Source: Streptomyces asoensis (GTDB lineage: Bacteria; Actinomycetota; Actinomycetes; Streptomycetales; Streptomycetaceae). Taken from it: DNA of 64,000 nt. Below are positions 35,268 through 44,435 of the stretch, piece by piece. Each line of letters begins with the position of its first letter. Positions within the stretch are counted from its first letter, which is position 1. Position numbers and translations under genes: made by a program. The notes beneath the pieces are model-generated. The model made no database searches. It had not been told where the DNA came from and saw only the letters and a program-made list of their open reading frames with translations. Where the stretch lies: contig NZ_CP049838.1 of NCBI RefSeq assembly GCF_013085465.1, forward strand, positions 6,634,001 through 6,698,000, given 5' to 3'.

Positions 35268-35502
35268 GGATCGTGCTCCGTGGGTCGGTAGCAGGGATAG
35301 GGATCCCCCCTCGGGGGAAGGACCCTTGTTCCTGCGAGGGGAGGCAGAGATCCGCTCTCCGGTGGGGAGGGGACAGGAAAAGGATAGGCGCAGGGGGACG
35401 GCGTCCCGCGGGCCGCCGGAGCCCGCGCGCGGTCGGAACCCCGCGGCCGGCCTGCGCACCGACGGGCGGGGCCGGGGGGACTGGGGAAAGCGGGGGAGTG
35501 CC

Positions 35503-36009
35503 ATGAGTGGTGAGGACGTGACGCGGGTGGCCCGCATCGCGCTGCCGGACGGGACGCCCGTCTGGGCCCGGATCTCGGGGGCGGGGGAGCTGTCCGCGCC
35601 GTCCGGGCGGCTGTCGTACAGCGACACCGGGTTCGCCGAGCGGGTGGAGGCGAGCGTGGAGAGTCTGCACGCGCTCGTCACGGGGGTCGCGCGGTCGCTG
35701 GCGGAACCGCTGCGCGCGGTGCGGCCCGACGAGGTGAGTGTCGAGTTCGGCATCGAGCTGACCGCCAAGGCCGGGAAGGTCGTGGGCTTGCTCGCCGACG
35801 GAGAGGCCAAGGCCGGCATCACGGTCACCCTCACCTGGAACAGCGGGCCACCGGACCTCGACACATCACCTCCCGCGCCCCCCGGCGCGGGCTCCCGCGC
35901 GCGTGACGGCTCATCGTCCGACGAGGACGGGGTCCGGCGCGCGGGCGCGTCCCCCGGCGCGCCGATGCACGGGGGCGCCGACGGCACCGTGGGCGGGGGC
36001 GCGGAATGA
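35503..36009 (+). CDS. Trypsin-co-occurring (Trypco1/CU044_2847-like) protein
   Basis: 168 residues; the first 120 form a small beta-rich domain (VARIALPDGTPVWARI and EVSVEFGIELTAKAGKVV) that matches the Trypco1 family, which is regularly encoded beside trypsin-like VMAP proteins. The tail is Gly/Pro-rich. First gene of the island; its stop overlaps the trypsin-VMAP start (ATGA). Probably a regulator or substrate of the protease; not shown. Confidence 0.82.
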   Translation: MSGEDVTRVARIALPDGTPVWARISGAGELSAPSGRLSYSDTGFAERVEASVESLHALVTGVARSLAEPLRAVRPDEVSVEFGIELTAKAGKVVGLLADGEAKAGITVTLTWNSGPPDLDTSPPAPPGAGSRARDGSSSDEDGVRRAGASPGAPMHGGADGTVGGGAE

Positions 36010-38258
36010 CGGGCGGGCACGCCCCGGGCGCATCGAACGCGTTCGATGCGGCCCGTCGTGCACTGCGTGGACTCGTCGTGGCGGCGACCGTGCGCATTCA
36101 TCGCCCGGTCGTCGGGTATGCCCTGGAGGAGCCCGACACGTTCCTCGGGAGTGGCTTCTTCGTCGCCCCGAACTGGGTTCTGACCTGCGCACATGTGGCT
36201 TGCGGCGGGGAGGGGGGCGAGGTCACGGTGGTGTATGAGACGGCACCGGGGCGGGGCACGTCCGCCGCCCCCGGCCGGGTGGTGGCCACCCTTCCCGACC
36301 GGGCCGACCGCGCCGGGCGGGCCCTCGCCGGCAACTGGCCCGCCCCGGACCTCGCCCTGGTCCAGCTGACCGAACCCGTCGACGACCACGAGTGCGTGTA
36401 TGTCTCCGAGCGTCCGGCGGCCTACTACGGCGAGGGCCGGGTGCTGTACGCCGGCTGGACCGAGAACGAGGGCCGCTTACAGGTCCTGGACGGCACGCTC
36501 ACCGTGCAGGGCACCATCGGCGGCTGGTCCTCGGACGTGCAGATGCGGCTGGGCGACAACGACCTGCCGTACGGCGTCTCGGGCGGCCCGGTGATCGACC
36601 CCGAGCGCGGCGAGGTGATCGGCGTGCTGAAGGCGCGCTCGGACCACCGGCCCGGCGGCACGTCCACCGGGATCGAGCAGCTGCGCACCCTGCGGGTCCC
36701 CGCGGCGGCGGAGGCCGAGCACAGCGACCTCTACCAGGCGGTCTTCCACGCCCACGACCGCTACCACCGCGACCGCCAGCGCCACCCGGCCTCCCGGCGG
36801 CAGACCTGGACCGACGTCCAGGGCAGGCTCGGCGCGCGCCCGGGCCGCACCCTCAGCCCGGACGAGCGGATCCAGCTGCTGGGCCGGCTCGCCGAACTCC
36901 CGCCGCCCGAGAGCACCCGAAGCCTGCTGGACATCCTCGACTCCCTCCCCGACTTCCAGGCCCCCACCCCGCTGCCCGCGCCACGCGGCTGGCGCGACGG
37001 CCTCGGAGCGCTGTACGAGAGCGCGAGTGACGACGGGGCACTGGAACTCGTCCTCGACTACGCGATGCGCGCGATGTCCGCTCCGCGCCCGTTCGTCGTG
37101 CCCAGCACCCCGGACGCCGAGAAGGCCCTGTGGGTCTGGGTGTGGCAGGCCGCGCAGCGGCTGAGCGCCCGTTACCGGTCCGGTCTCGCCGAGCAGCGGA
37201 TCGAGCGGCTGCGCCGACGCGACGAGGCGGAGCGCGACGCCCCCGACACGGTCTCCGGCGGCCTCCACCCGACGGACGGTCCCGGCAGGCGCAAACCTCA
37301 CCGGCGGGGTGGGCCCGACGCACGCGCGCGTGCCCGTTCCGTCGGCAGCGTGGCCCGGCCCTCCGCCCTGCTCGAACTGGTGCGGCGGGGCTGGGAGCCG
37401 GACCGCTGCGACTGGTCGGTCTCCGTGGCCGCGCCCGGCGGTGAGGTGGTCCGGCTGCACGAGGCCGAGCGCACTCCGCTGGCCGACCTGCCCGCGCAGC
37501 TCGCCGGCCCGCTCGGGGAGGCCTTCCGGCACTGCGACGAGCCCGGCAGGCCCGCGCTCCTCCAGGTGGCGCTGCCCCACGCGCTGCTCGGCCTGGAGGT
37601 CGACAACTGGCAACTCGCGCCCGGACAGGAGCCGTTGGGGGCGCTGCGGCCGGTCGTCGTGCGCTGCTCCGACCGCGACCGGCTGCCCGACGAGGCGTTC
37701 GGCGCGTACGGGGGCGGGGGAGAACCGGACGATACGGCTGAAGCCGACGGTGCCGGCGGCGCTGACGACCTGGACGACGTGGACGACCTGGACGACCTGG
37801 ACGCGGAGCGCCGGGCCCGCTGGCGCTGGCTGCACGCGCACCGCGCCAAGGCCGAAGTCCTGGACTGCGACGAGGGGTTGCGTAAACCCGTACCGACCGT
37901 GGAGCAGCTGCGCGCCCTGTCGCACGGCACCGTCCCGGTGCTCTGCCGTTACGGCGACCTCCGTTACGAGGACGACGCGGAGGCGCTGGCCCGGATCGTG
38001 CTCGGCGGCTACGGCGTGGCGCTGTGGCGTCGGCGGCGCGGCCGGGCCGACGCCGTCTGCGGGGAGTTCCACCGCGGCACGATCGACGGGATCGCCGAAC
38101 CGCCGAGTGCGCAGCATCTGCCCGAGGCCGTGCACGATCTCCGGATGCGGCTGCGCGCGGGCCGCACGGAGTCGTTCTGGGCCGACGGCGTCGCCCTGCT
38201 GTACGACGATCCCCACCAGCCGCTGCCCGGAACAGGTGACCTGTTGGAGGCCCCTTGA
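36006..38258 (+). CDS. Trypsin-like protease with VMAP-C domain
   Basis: 750 residues. An N-terminal chymotrypsin-fold protease with a full triad: His63 (CAHV), Asp115 (PDLALVQL) and Ser192 (GVSGGP). A helical effector-associated region follows, then a VMAP-C domain (about 450-750) ending GVALLYDDPHQP. No signal peptide, so it acts in the cytosol. VMAP-C links protease or other effector domains to a MoxR ATPase and vWA partner in conflict systems. An acidic Asp-Asp-Leu repeat (about 585-600) interrupts the C-domain. Leu158 is coded by TTA (36477-36479), so full translation needs the bldA tRNA. Confidence 0.9.
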   Translation: MTGGHAPGASNAFDAARRALRGLVVAATVRIHRPVVGYALEEPDTFLGSGFFVAPNWVLTCAHVACGGEGGEVTVVYETAPGRGTSAAPGRVVATLPDRADRAGRALAGNWPAPDLALVQLTEPVDDHECVYVSERPAAYYGEGRVLYAGWTENEGRLQVLDGTLTVQGTIGGWSSDVQMRLGDNDLPYGVSGGPVIDPERGEVIGVLKARSDHRPGGTSTGIEQLRTLRVPAAAEAEHSDLYQAVFHAHDRYHRDRQRHPASRRQTWTDVQGRLGARPGRTLSPDERIQLLGRLAELPPPESTRSLLDILDSLPDFQAPTPLPAPRGWRDGLGALYESASDDGALELVLDYAMRAMSAPRPFVVPSTPDAEKALWVWVWQAAQRLSARYRSGLAEQRIERLRRRDEAERDAPDTVSGGLHPTDGPGRRKPHRRGGPDARARARSVGSVARPSALLELVRRGWEPDRCDWSVSVAAPGGEVVRLHEAERTPLADLPAQLAGPLGEAFRHCDEPGRPALLQVALPHALLGLEVDNWQLAPGQEPLGALRPVVVRCSDRDRLPDEAFGAYGGGGEPDDTAEADGAGGADDLDDVDDLDDLDAERRARWRWLHAHRAKAEVLDCDEGLRKPVPTVEQLRALSHGTVPVLCRYGDLRYEDDAEALARIVLGGYGVALWRRRRGRADAVCGEFHRGTIDGIAEPPSAQHLPEAVHDLRMRLRAGRTESFWADGVALLYDDPHQPLPGTGDLLEAP

Positions 38259-38377
38259 GCCCCCCTTGAACACACCCGCGCGCGGGCCGGTCGGCCCCTT
38301 ACCAGGCACCTCCAGGATGGATAACGTGATGCACGTTCGGACGGCCGCGGCGGTGGACGAGTGACGAGGACCGGATC

Positions 38378-39400
38378 ATGACCGAATCCAGTGAGTGGCT
38401 CATCTACCGAGGCGCCGGCGAACCGCACGACGGGATCGAGCGGTTGCCCGATCCGCCCCCCTGGCGGGACTTCACCAGCCGTGACGCGGCGGGCTCCGGC
38501 GACGGGTCCCAGGACCGCAGGCTCGGCGCGCACCGGCACCTGGCGGAACTGCACCGGCCGGGAGCCGAGGAGCTGGAGATGATCAACGCGGCGCTCTATC
38601 TGCGCCGCCCCCTGCTCGTCACGGGCAGTCCCGGCGCGGGCAAGAGCACGCTCGCCCACTCGGTGGCGTACGAACTCGGTCTCGGCAACGTGCTGCGCTG
38701 GTCGATCGTCAGCCGTTCCGCACTCCAGGACGGGCTGTACCACTACGACGCGATCGCCCGGCTCCAGGACGTGCAGATCGCCGCGCAGGGCGGGTTCGGG
38801 TCGGCGGCGGGCTCGCCCGGCGCGGTCGAGGGCATCGGCAGCTACATCCGGCTGGGACCGCTCGGCACCGCGCTGCTGCCCTCCGACACTCCGCGCGTGC
38901 TGCTCATCGACGAGCTGGACAAGAGCGACATCGACCTGCCCAACGACCTGCTGAACGTGCTCGAGGAGGGCGAGTTCGCCATTCCCGAGCTGGAGCGCAT
39001 CGCCGACCGGCTGCCGGACGGCGAGGCGGAGGTGCTGACCGCCGACGGGGTGAAGGTCCGGGTGCGGGACGGCCGCGTGCGCTGCCGCGCCTTCCCGTTC
39101 GTCGTGCTCACCAGCAACGGCGAGCGCGATTTCCCGGCCCCGCTGATGCGCCGGTGCATCCACCTGGAGCTGGGGCGCCCCGACCACAACCGGCTCGCCA
39201 CCTTCGTACGCGCGCATCTCGGTGACGAGGCGGCGCGCGCGGGGGACGATCTGATCACGCGGTTCCTGGAGCGGTCGCGCAGTGAACTCCTCGCGGCGGA
39301 CCAGTTGCTGAACGCGATCTACCTCACCGACGCGGCCGCGCCGCCCAGTCGTGACCGCCTGGCCGACCTGCTCATCCAGCGACTCGACCGCCCGAGGTGA
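38378..39400 (+). CDS. MoxR-type AAA+ ATPase
   Basis: 340 residues. Walker A GSPGAGKS (83-90), Walker B LLIDELDK (about 175-182), sensor 1 LTSNGERD and sensor 2 region PLMRRC fit the MoxR group. Such ATPases work with vWA proteins to remodel or activate targets; here the vWA partner starts 7 bp downstream and the VMAP protease 119 bp upstream. ATG preceded by GAGGA. Confidence 0.92.
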   Translation: MTESSEWLIYRGAGEPHDGIERLPDPPPWRDFTSRDAAGSGDGSQDRRLGAHRHLAELHRPGAEELEMINAALYLRRPLLVTGSPGAGKSTLAHSVAYELGLGNVLRWSIVSRSALQDGLYHYDAIARLQDVQIAAQGGFGSAAGSPGAVEGIGSYIRLGPLGTALLPSDTPRVLLIDELDKSDIDLPNDLLNVLEEGEFAIPELERIADRLPDGEAEVLTADGVKVRVRDGRVRCRAFPFVVLTSNGERDFPAPLMRRCIHLELGRPDHNRLATFVRAHLGDEAARAGDDLITRFLERSRSELLAADQLLNAIYLTDAAAPPSRDRLADLLIQRLDRPR

Positions 39401-39407
39401 GGGCCTG

Positions 39408-42400
39408 ATGCCCGACGCAGCGGCCCGCCACGGCCCCGTCCCGCCCGACGGCCGCCGTCCCGGCACCCCGGGTGCCGTCCCGGCCGGAGGCGGCTCCGTC
39501 GAGCCCGCCGGTGCCTCGGCGCCCGTACCGCGCGGCGGTGATCCGCTCGCCGAACTCGTCGTGCGGTTGCGTGACGTCGGACTCGACCCCGATGTGCCGC
39601 AGCTGTGCGACGCGCTCTGGCTGGCGCGCTGGACCCGGCCGGCCGAGGCCTCCGACCAGGACGACCCGCCGGCCGGAACCGGCGGCCGGCCCACGCCCCT
39701 GCCCGACGGCGGACGGGGACGGGACCGGGACGGACGGCCGCGGGGGGACCGCCCCGAACGGCCGGAGCGGCCACCGCAGGGCGTGGGGGCCGACGGGCGG
39801 GTGAGTCTGTACCCGGTCCCGCAGGACGGGGTGGAGCGGACCCGTGGCGCGGGGCGGGCCGCCGCGCTGCCGGTGGGCGTACCCGCTGCCCCCGTGCTGC
39901 CCGCCCCGCTCGAACTCCAGCGCGCATTACGGCGGCTTCAGCGCTACCGGAGCCCCGCGCCGCCGCTGCGCATGCGGCTCGACGAGACGGCGACGGCGGA
40001 GCGCAGCGCGCAGGCGGGCGGCCTGATCCTGCCCGTGTACCGGGCCGTCACCCGGGGCGACGCCCGGCTCCAGCTGGTCCTGGACGCCTCGTCCTCGATG
40101 CGGGTGTGGGACCGGCTGTTCATCGAACTTCAGCAGGTTTTCGGCCAGTTGGGCGCCTTCTCCGACATCCAGGTCAGCCATCTGCACCAGGGGCCGGACG
40201 GTGAGCCGGCCGTCAGCCGCAGCCCCGACGCCTACGCGGCGCCGCTGCACTCCGCGGACCGGCTCAGCGACCCCACCGGCCGCCGGATCGTCCTGTTCGT
40301 CAGCGACTGCGCGGGCCCCCTGTGGCACAGCGGCCACGCGCACCGGCTGCTGCACCACCTCTCCCGGCAGGGCCCGGTCGCCGTGCTCCAGCCGCTGCCG
40401 CAGCGCCTGTGGAACCGCACCCGACTTCCCGTGCTGTTCTGCGAGTTGAGCCGCGGCGAGACGCTGGGCGGAGCGGCCGCACTGCGCGTACGCACCCCCG
40501 CGGGGGTCCCGGCGGAGGCGCGCCGGGGAGCGCTGCCGGTGCCGGTGCTGCCGCCCGAGCCGGTGGCCCTGGGCGCCTGGGCCAGGCTGCTGTCCGGGGC
40601 CGGCGCCGGGCCCGTCCCGGGGGCCGTGGGCTGGGTGCGCGCGGACCAGCCGGCCGCCCCGGCGGCACGCGCCGACCGACGGCGCACGCCGTTCGAACGG
40701 GTCAGCAGGTTCAGCTCCAGCGCCTCCCCGGCCGCCGGACGGCTCGCCGTCTATCTGGCCGCCGCACCCCTGTGCCTGCCCGTGATGCAGCTCGTCCAGC
40801 GCACGATGCTGCCCGACTCCGGGCCGGCCGAACTCGCCGAGGTGCTGGTCGGCGGCCTGGTCACGCGCGCGTCGGAGGAGTACGCCGACGGCGGCGCCCA
40901 GTGGTACCGCATCGAGCCCGACGTGCGGGACGCCCTGTTGTCCCGGCTGGGCCGCGACGAGGCCATGCTGGTGCTCAAGCACTGCTCGGAGTACATCGAG
41001 CAGCGCTTCGGCAAGGGCGGCCCCAACTTCCCGGCCCTCGCCCTGGCCCAGCTCGGCGACGGCGGCGCGGGCCGCCCGTACGCGCCCGCCGCCCAGCGCA
41101 CGGATCACGGCGACCACGGCGACAACGGGGATCACGGGGACAACGGCGGCAACGGCGAGGAGGCCCCCGTGCCCCAGCCCTTCGCGGAGGTCGCGGCCCG
41201 CGTGCTGCGGCGGTTCATGCCGCTGCCCGAGCAGTTCGAGAGCCTCGGAAGCCGGACCGGACCGGGACAGCCCGTGGACCGGCCGACACACCAGGCGGTC
41301 CGCAGGGCCCGAGCGCTGATCGAGCGCTTCGACAGCGAGGGCATGATCCAGGACGTCATCGACGCGGTGCAGTTGCTGCGCGGCGCCACCGAGCGCGAGC
41401 GGGCGGGCGCGGACCCCGAACTGTGGGCCGAGTACGCGCACTGCACTCTGCGGCTGTGGGAGGTGCAGGGCGGCGACGACCTCCTCCAGGAGGCCGAGGC
41501 GGCTGCGGAACGGGCGACCGCGCACCCGGGTCGGCTGCACGAACGGGCCGTGCTGGCCCGGGTGTTGCACGCGGCCGCGACCGACCGCAGGCGACGCGGC
41601 GACCGCCCCGGCGCCCTGGACCTGCTGCGCCGCGCCGACCGCGAGTACGCCGTCGCCTGCGCGGCGCCCGGGCTCGACGAGAACCAGGCGCTGAAACTCA
41701 CCCTGGAACGGGTGCGCGCCCTGGAGGCCCAGTGGCGGCTCGGCGGGGACAGCGCGCTGCTCCAGGGCGCCGTCGGCATGCTGGAGGCCTTCGCCGACGT
41801 CTGGCCCGACCGGCGTCAGCGCCCGCCCGAACTCCCCCTGGAGCACGGCCGGATCCTGCTGCGACTCTCCGGCGCCACCGCCGATCCCGTCCAGGCACGG
41901 CTCTACGCCGAGCAGGGCGCGCAGTCGCTGCGCAACGCCCTGGACACCGGCGCGGAGCCGTACACCGCCGAGTCGGCACGCGCGCGGGTGCGCATCCTGC
42001 TCGACCTGGTCGACGCGCTGCTCCAGGCGGGCGGCCCGCTGGACGACGCCCAGGCCCGGGTCGACGAGGCCCTCGCCCTGGTGCGCGAACAGGGCCGGCG
42101 CGCCTCTTTGCTGGCGCGGGCCGGCCGGATCGCCGTGGCCCGCTACGCCGAGTCGGGCGAACCGGCGGAGCTGGAGGCGGCCGCGGACCGCTTCGCGCAG
42201 GCCGCCCAGCGGATGTCCCGCGACGCGCCCGCGCACGCCGACGTCCTCGCCGAGTGGGGCGAGGCGCTGCTGCGGCTGGCCGGGCTCCAGTCCGGGGCAC
42301 GGGCGCAGGACGTGCTGTCCCGGGCGATCCGCGTGCTGCGGGACTGCCGGATGGAGACCCCGGCGGGCAGCCGTCAGGTCGCCCACCGGCTGCTGCTGCT

Positions 42401-42869
42401 CGGCCGCGCGCTGATGCTGCGCTACCGGGCCCGCGGGGACCGGGTCGACCTGCGCGAGGCCGAGCACCTCTTCGGCCTCGCGGCGGCGGAGGCGGGGGAT
42501 CCGCTGCTGGCCGCCCGCTGCCGGCTGGACCTCGGCCAGGTCCAGTTCGAGGCCTATCGCAGCCTGCGCCGCCCGGCCCGGCTCGACCTCGCGGTCGACG
42601 CCTTCCGCGACGCGGCGGAGGCGGCCCGGGAGGCGGAGGGGATGGCCGAAACCGGTCGTCGGCGCCATGAGGCCGTCGAGTTGTGTGCGCAGGCGCATCA
42701 CTGGCGGGGTATGTCCTATGAGGCGGCCGCCCGGCCGCGTGCCGCCCGCGAGGCATACCGCCTGGCCCGCGCGGAGTGGTCGAGGCTGCCGGACGACCAC
42801 CTGGGCACGGGCGAGCCGACGGCGGAGCAGACGGCGCGGCGGCTGGCCGCACTGGAACGTGTGACATGA
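39408..42869 (+). CDS. Large vWA-like protein of the SAV_2336 type with TPR-like C-terminal half
   Basis: 1153 residues. Disordered Pro/Gly-rich start (1-100); a vWA-like domain (about 215-350) with MIDAS-type LVLDASSSM near residue 225 and FVSDCAGPLW; a middle region of about 300 residues; and from about 600 a long Ala/Arg/Leu-rich helical repeat region resembling tetratricopeptide solenoids. It is the vWA arm of the vWA-MoxR-VMAP set and would present targets to MoxR. Leu174 is TTA (39927-39929), a second bldA-dependent gene. The giant open frame on the other strand is a codon-bias shadow. Confidence 0.85.
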   Translation: MPDAAARHGPVPPDGRRPGTPGAVPAGGGSVEPAGASAPVPRGGDPLAELVVRLRDVGLDPDVPQLCDALWLARWTRPAEASDQDDPPAGTGGRPTPLPDGGRGRDRDGRPRGDRPERPERPPQGVGADGRVSLYPVPQDGVERTRGAGRAAALPVGVPAAPVLPAPLELQRALRRLQRYRSPAPPLRMRLDETATAERSAQAGGLILPVYRAVTRGDARLQLVLDASSSMRVWDRLFIELQQVFGQLGAFSDIQVSHLHQGPDGEPAVSRSPDAYAAPLHSADRLSDPTGRRIVLFVSDCAGPLWHSGHAHRLLHHLSRQGPVAVLQPLPQRLWNRTRLPVLFCELSRGETLGGAAALRVRTPAGVPAEARRGALPVPVLPPEPVALGAWARLLSGAGAGPVPGAVGWVRADQPAAPAARADRRRTPFERVSRFSSSASPAAGRLAVYLAAAPLCLPVMQLVQRTMLPDSGPAELAEVLVGGLVTRASEEYADGGAQWYRIEPDVRDALLSRLGRDEAMLVLKHCSEYIEQRFGKGGPNFPALALAQLGDGGAGRPYAPAAQRTDHGDHGDNGDHGDNGGNGEEAPVPQPFAEVAARVLRRFMPLPEQFESLGSRTGPGQPVDRPTHQAVRRARALIERFDSEGMIQDVIDAVQLLRGATERERAGADPELWAEYAHCTLRLWEVQGGDDLLQEAEAAAERATAHPGRLHERAVLARVLHAAATDRRRRGDRPGALDLLRRADREYAVACAAPGLDENQALKLTLERVRALEAQWRLGGDSALLQGAVGMLEAFADVWPDRRQRPPELPLEHGRILLRLSGATADPVQARLYAEQGAQSLRNALDTGAEPYTAESARARVRILLDLVDALLQAGGPLDDAQARVDEALALVREQGRRASLLARAGRIAVARYAESGEPAELEAAADRFAQAAQRMSRDAPAHADVLAEWGEALLRLAGLQSGARAQDVLSRAIRVLRDCRMETPAGSRQVAHRLLLLGRALMLRYRARGDRVDLREAEHLFGLAAAEAGDPLLAARCRLDLGQVQFEAYRSLRRPARLDLAVDAFRDAAEAAREAEGMAETGRRRHEAVELCAQAHHWRGMSYEAAARPRAAREAYRLARAEWSRLPDDHLGTGEPTAEQTARRLAALERVT

Positions 42870-42894
42870 GCGGAGAGAGTCGGGAGGGGTGGGC

Positions 42895-43098
42895 ATGGAC
42901 GAACAGGACGGGTTCGCGGGGGTGACGGTGGCGCCGGAGGCCCCCGGCGCGGGGGAGCCGCTGCCGGATCTGCTGTCGCTGGGTCTCACGGAGCTGGGGA
43001 CGATCGAGCATCCCGTGCTGCTGGAGCTGCTGGAAGAGCTGCGGGACCGCGCGGGACAGACGAGCGAGCCGCTGTGGGGGTTCGCCTCGGCGCTCTGA
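42895..43098 (+). CDS. fxsA: FxSxx-COOH cyclophane-type RiPP precursor peptide
   Basis: 67 residues, ending LWGFASAL: the C-terminal F-x-S-x-x motif of the FxSxx-COOH family, of which the last residues are the modified core. The leader holds LPDLLSLGLTELG and LLELLEELRD. ATG preceded by GGGAGGGGT with good spacing. Lies 25 bp after the vWA gene and before the radical SAM gene. The expected product is a peptide with a cross-link at the Phe-x-Ser motif; its release is not explained by any visible peptidase other than the island protease or HExxH protein. Confidence 0.9.
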   Translation: MDEQDGFAGVTVAPEAPGAGEPLPDLLSLGLTELGTIEHPVLLELLEELRDRAGQTSEPLWGFASAL

Positions 43099-43234
43099 GG
43101 CAACCGCCGTCGGCTCCACCGACCACCCGATTCGAGCCACTCGATCGTTCGGAGTCGATTCCGGTTTCTTCTGTGCGCGACTCGGACAACTTCGGTCGGG
43201 TGGGGTTTGTGACCCGTGCCCGCCCGGGAATGCG

Positions 43235-43267
43235 CCCCCATGCGGCTCAAGGGCCTAGGCATGGGGG
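43235..43267 (+). terminator. Stem-loop between precursor and radical SAM gene
   Basis: CCCCCATGC (43235-43243) and GCATGGGGG (43259-43267) are perfect 9-bp arms around a 15-base loop. The 3' arm contains the G-rich Shine-Dalgarno-like sequence for the GTG start at 43275, so the stem could both limit read-through and mask that site. If the upstream ATG (43230) were used the hairpin would be coding. Confidence 0.6.
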
Positions 43268-43274
43268 TGCTGGA

Positions 43275-44435
43275 GTGTCTCGACAGGCCTTCCGCCAGTT
43301 CATCGTGAAGACGCACGGCCGCTGCAACCTCGCCTGCACCTACTGCTACCTCTACGAGGGCCCCGACTCCACCTGGCGCACCCGCCCCGCGGCCGCCGCC
43401 GACGAGGTCCTCGACCGCACCGCGACCCGTATCGCCGAACACGCCGCCACCCACGGCCTCGCGGACATCTCCCTCGTCCTGCACGGCGGCGAGCCCCTGC
43501 TGGCCGGCGCCGGGAAGCTGGCCCGCTTCACCGCCCTGGTGCGCGACCGCGTCCCGGCCGGCTGCACGGTCCACGCCACCGTCCAGACCAACGCCACCCT
43601 CCTCACCGCGCGGCGCCTCGCCGTCCTGGCCGACGCCGGCATCCGGATCGGCGTCAGCCTCGACGGCGGCCTCGCCGCGCACAACGCCCGCCGCGTCGAC
43701 CACGCGGGGCGCCCGTCCTGGCCCGCCGCCGCGCGCGGGGCGCTGCTGGTCGCCGAGCAGGCCCCGCAGGCCTACGCCGGCATCCTCACCGTCGTCGACG
43801 TCACGCTGGACCCGGTGGAGACGTACGAGTCCCTCCTCACCCTGCGACCGCCCGGCCTGGACTTCCTGCTGCCGCACGGCAACTGGTCCGCCCCACCGCC
43901 CCACTGGGCGGACGCCCGCCACGGGGAGTGGCTGTGCGCCGTCTTCGACCGCTGGTGGCGGGCCGGCCGGCGGGAGACCCGGGTCCGCCTCTTCGAGGAG
44001 TGCGTCGCGCTCCTGCTGGGGCTGCCCTCGGTCACCGAGGCCCTCGGCCTCGCGCCGTTCGACGCCGTCGTCGTGGAGACCGACGGATCGATCGAACAGG
44101 TGGACGCCCTGAAGTCCGCCTACGACGGCGCCGCGCGCACCGGCCTGGACGTCTTCCGGCACGCCTTCGACGAGGCGCTGCTGCACCCCGCGGTGGCGGC
44201 CCGGCAGGCGGGCGCCGCGGCCCTCGCGGACCAGTGCCGGGCCTGCCCCCTGCTGACCGTCTGCGGAGGCGGCCACTACGCCCACCGCTACCGGGCGGGG
44301 CACGGCTTCCGCAACCCGTCCGTGTACTGCGCGGACCTCCAGCGCTTCATCCGCCACGTCGCCGGCCGGCTCGCCGAGGACACGGCCGCCGCGGCCGCCG
44401 CCGTCCCCGCGGCCCGGGAAGGAGGCGCACCGTGA
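43275..44435 (+). CDS. fxsB: Radical SAM/SPASM cyclophane-forming peptide maturase
   Basis: 386 residues from GTG 43275. Radical SAM motif CNLACTYC (Cys17, 21, 24) right at the start, HGGEPLL, QTNATLL and GVSLDGG strands of the TIM barrel, and a SPASM-like C-terminal cluster region with CRACPLLTVCGGGHYAHRY then SVYC. Ligates a 4Fe-4S cluster and forms a radical on the precursor's Phe-x-Ser motif. An in-frame ATG at 43230 would add 15 residues. The stop overlaps the HExxH gene (GTGA). Confidence 0.92.
   Translation: MSRQAFRQFIVKTHGRCNLACTYCYLYEGPDSTWRTRPAAAADEVLDRTATRIAEHAATHGLADISLVLHGGEPLLAGAGKLARFTALVRDRVPAGCTVHATVQTNATLLTARRLAVLADAGIRIGVSLDGGLAAHNARRVDHAGRPSWPAAARGALLVAEQAPQAYAGILTVVDVTLDPVETYESLLTLRPPGLDFLLPHGNWSAPPPHWADARHGEWLCAVFDRWWRAGRRETRVRLFEECVALLLGLPSVTEALGLAPFDAVVVETDGSIEQVDALKSAYDGAARTGLDVFRHAFDEALLHPAVAARQAGAAALADQCRACPLLTVCGGGHYAHRYRAGHGFRNPSVYCADLQRFIRHVAGRLAEDTAAAAAAVPAAREGGAP

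Noticed and set aside
35273..35506. 77-codon frame before the Trypco1 gene
   Set aside because: Low-complexity Gly/Arg translation in promoter DNA; no homology recognised.
38317..38364. 15-codon open frame (MDNVMHVRTAAAVDE) before the MoxR gene
   Set aside because: Could be a leader peptide, but there is no sign of attenuation and only a weak ribosome-binding site; too little evidence.
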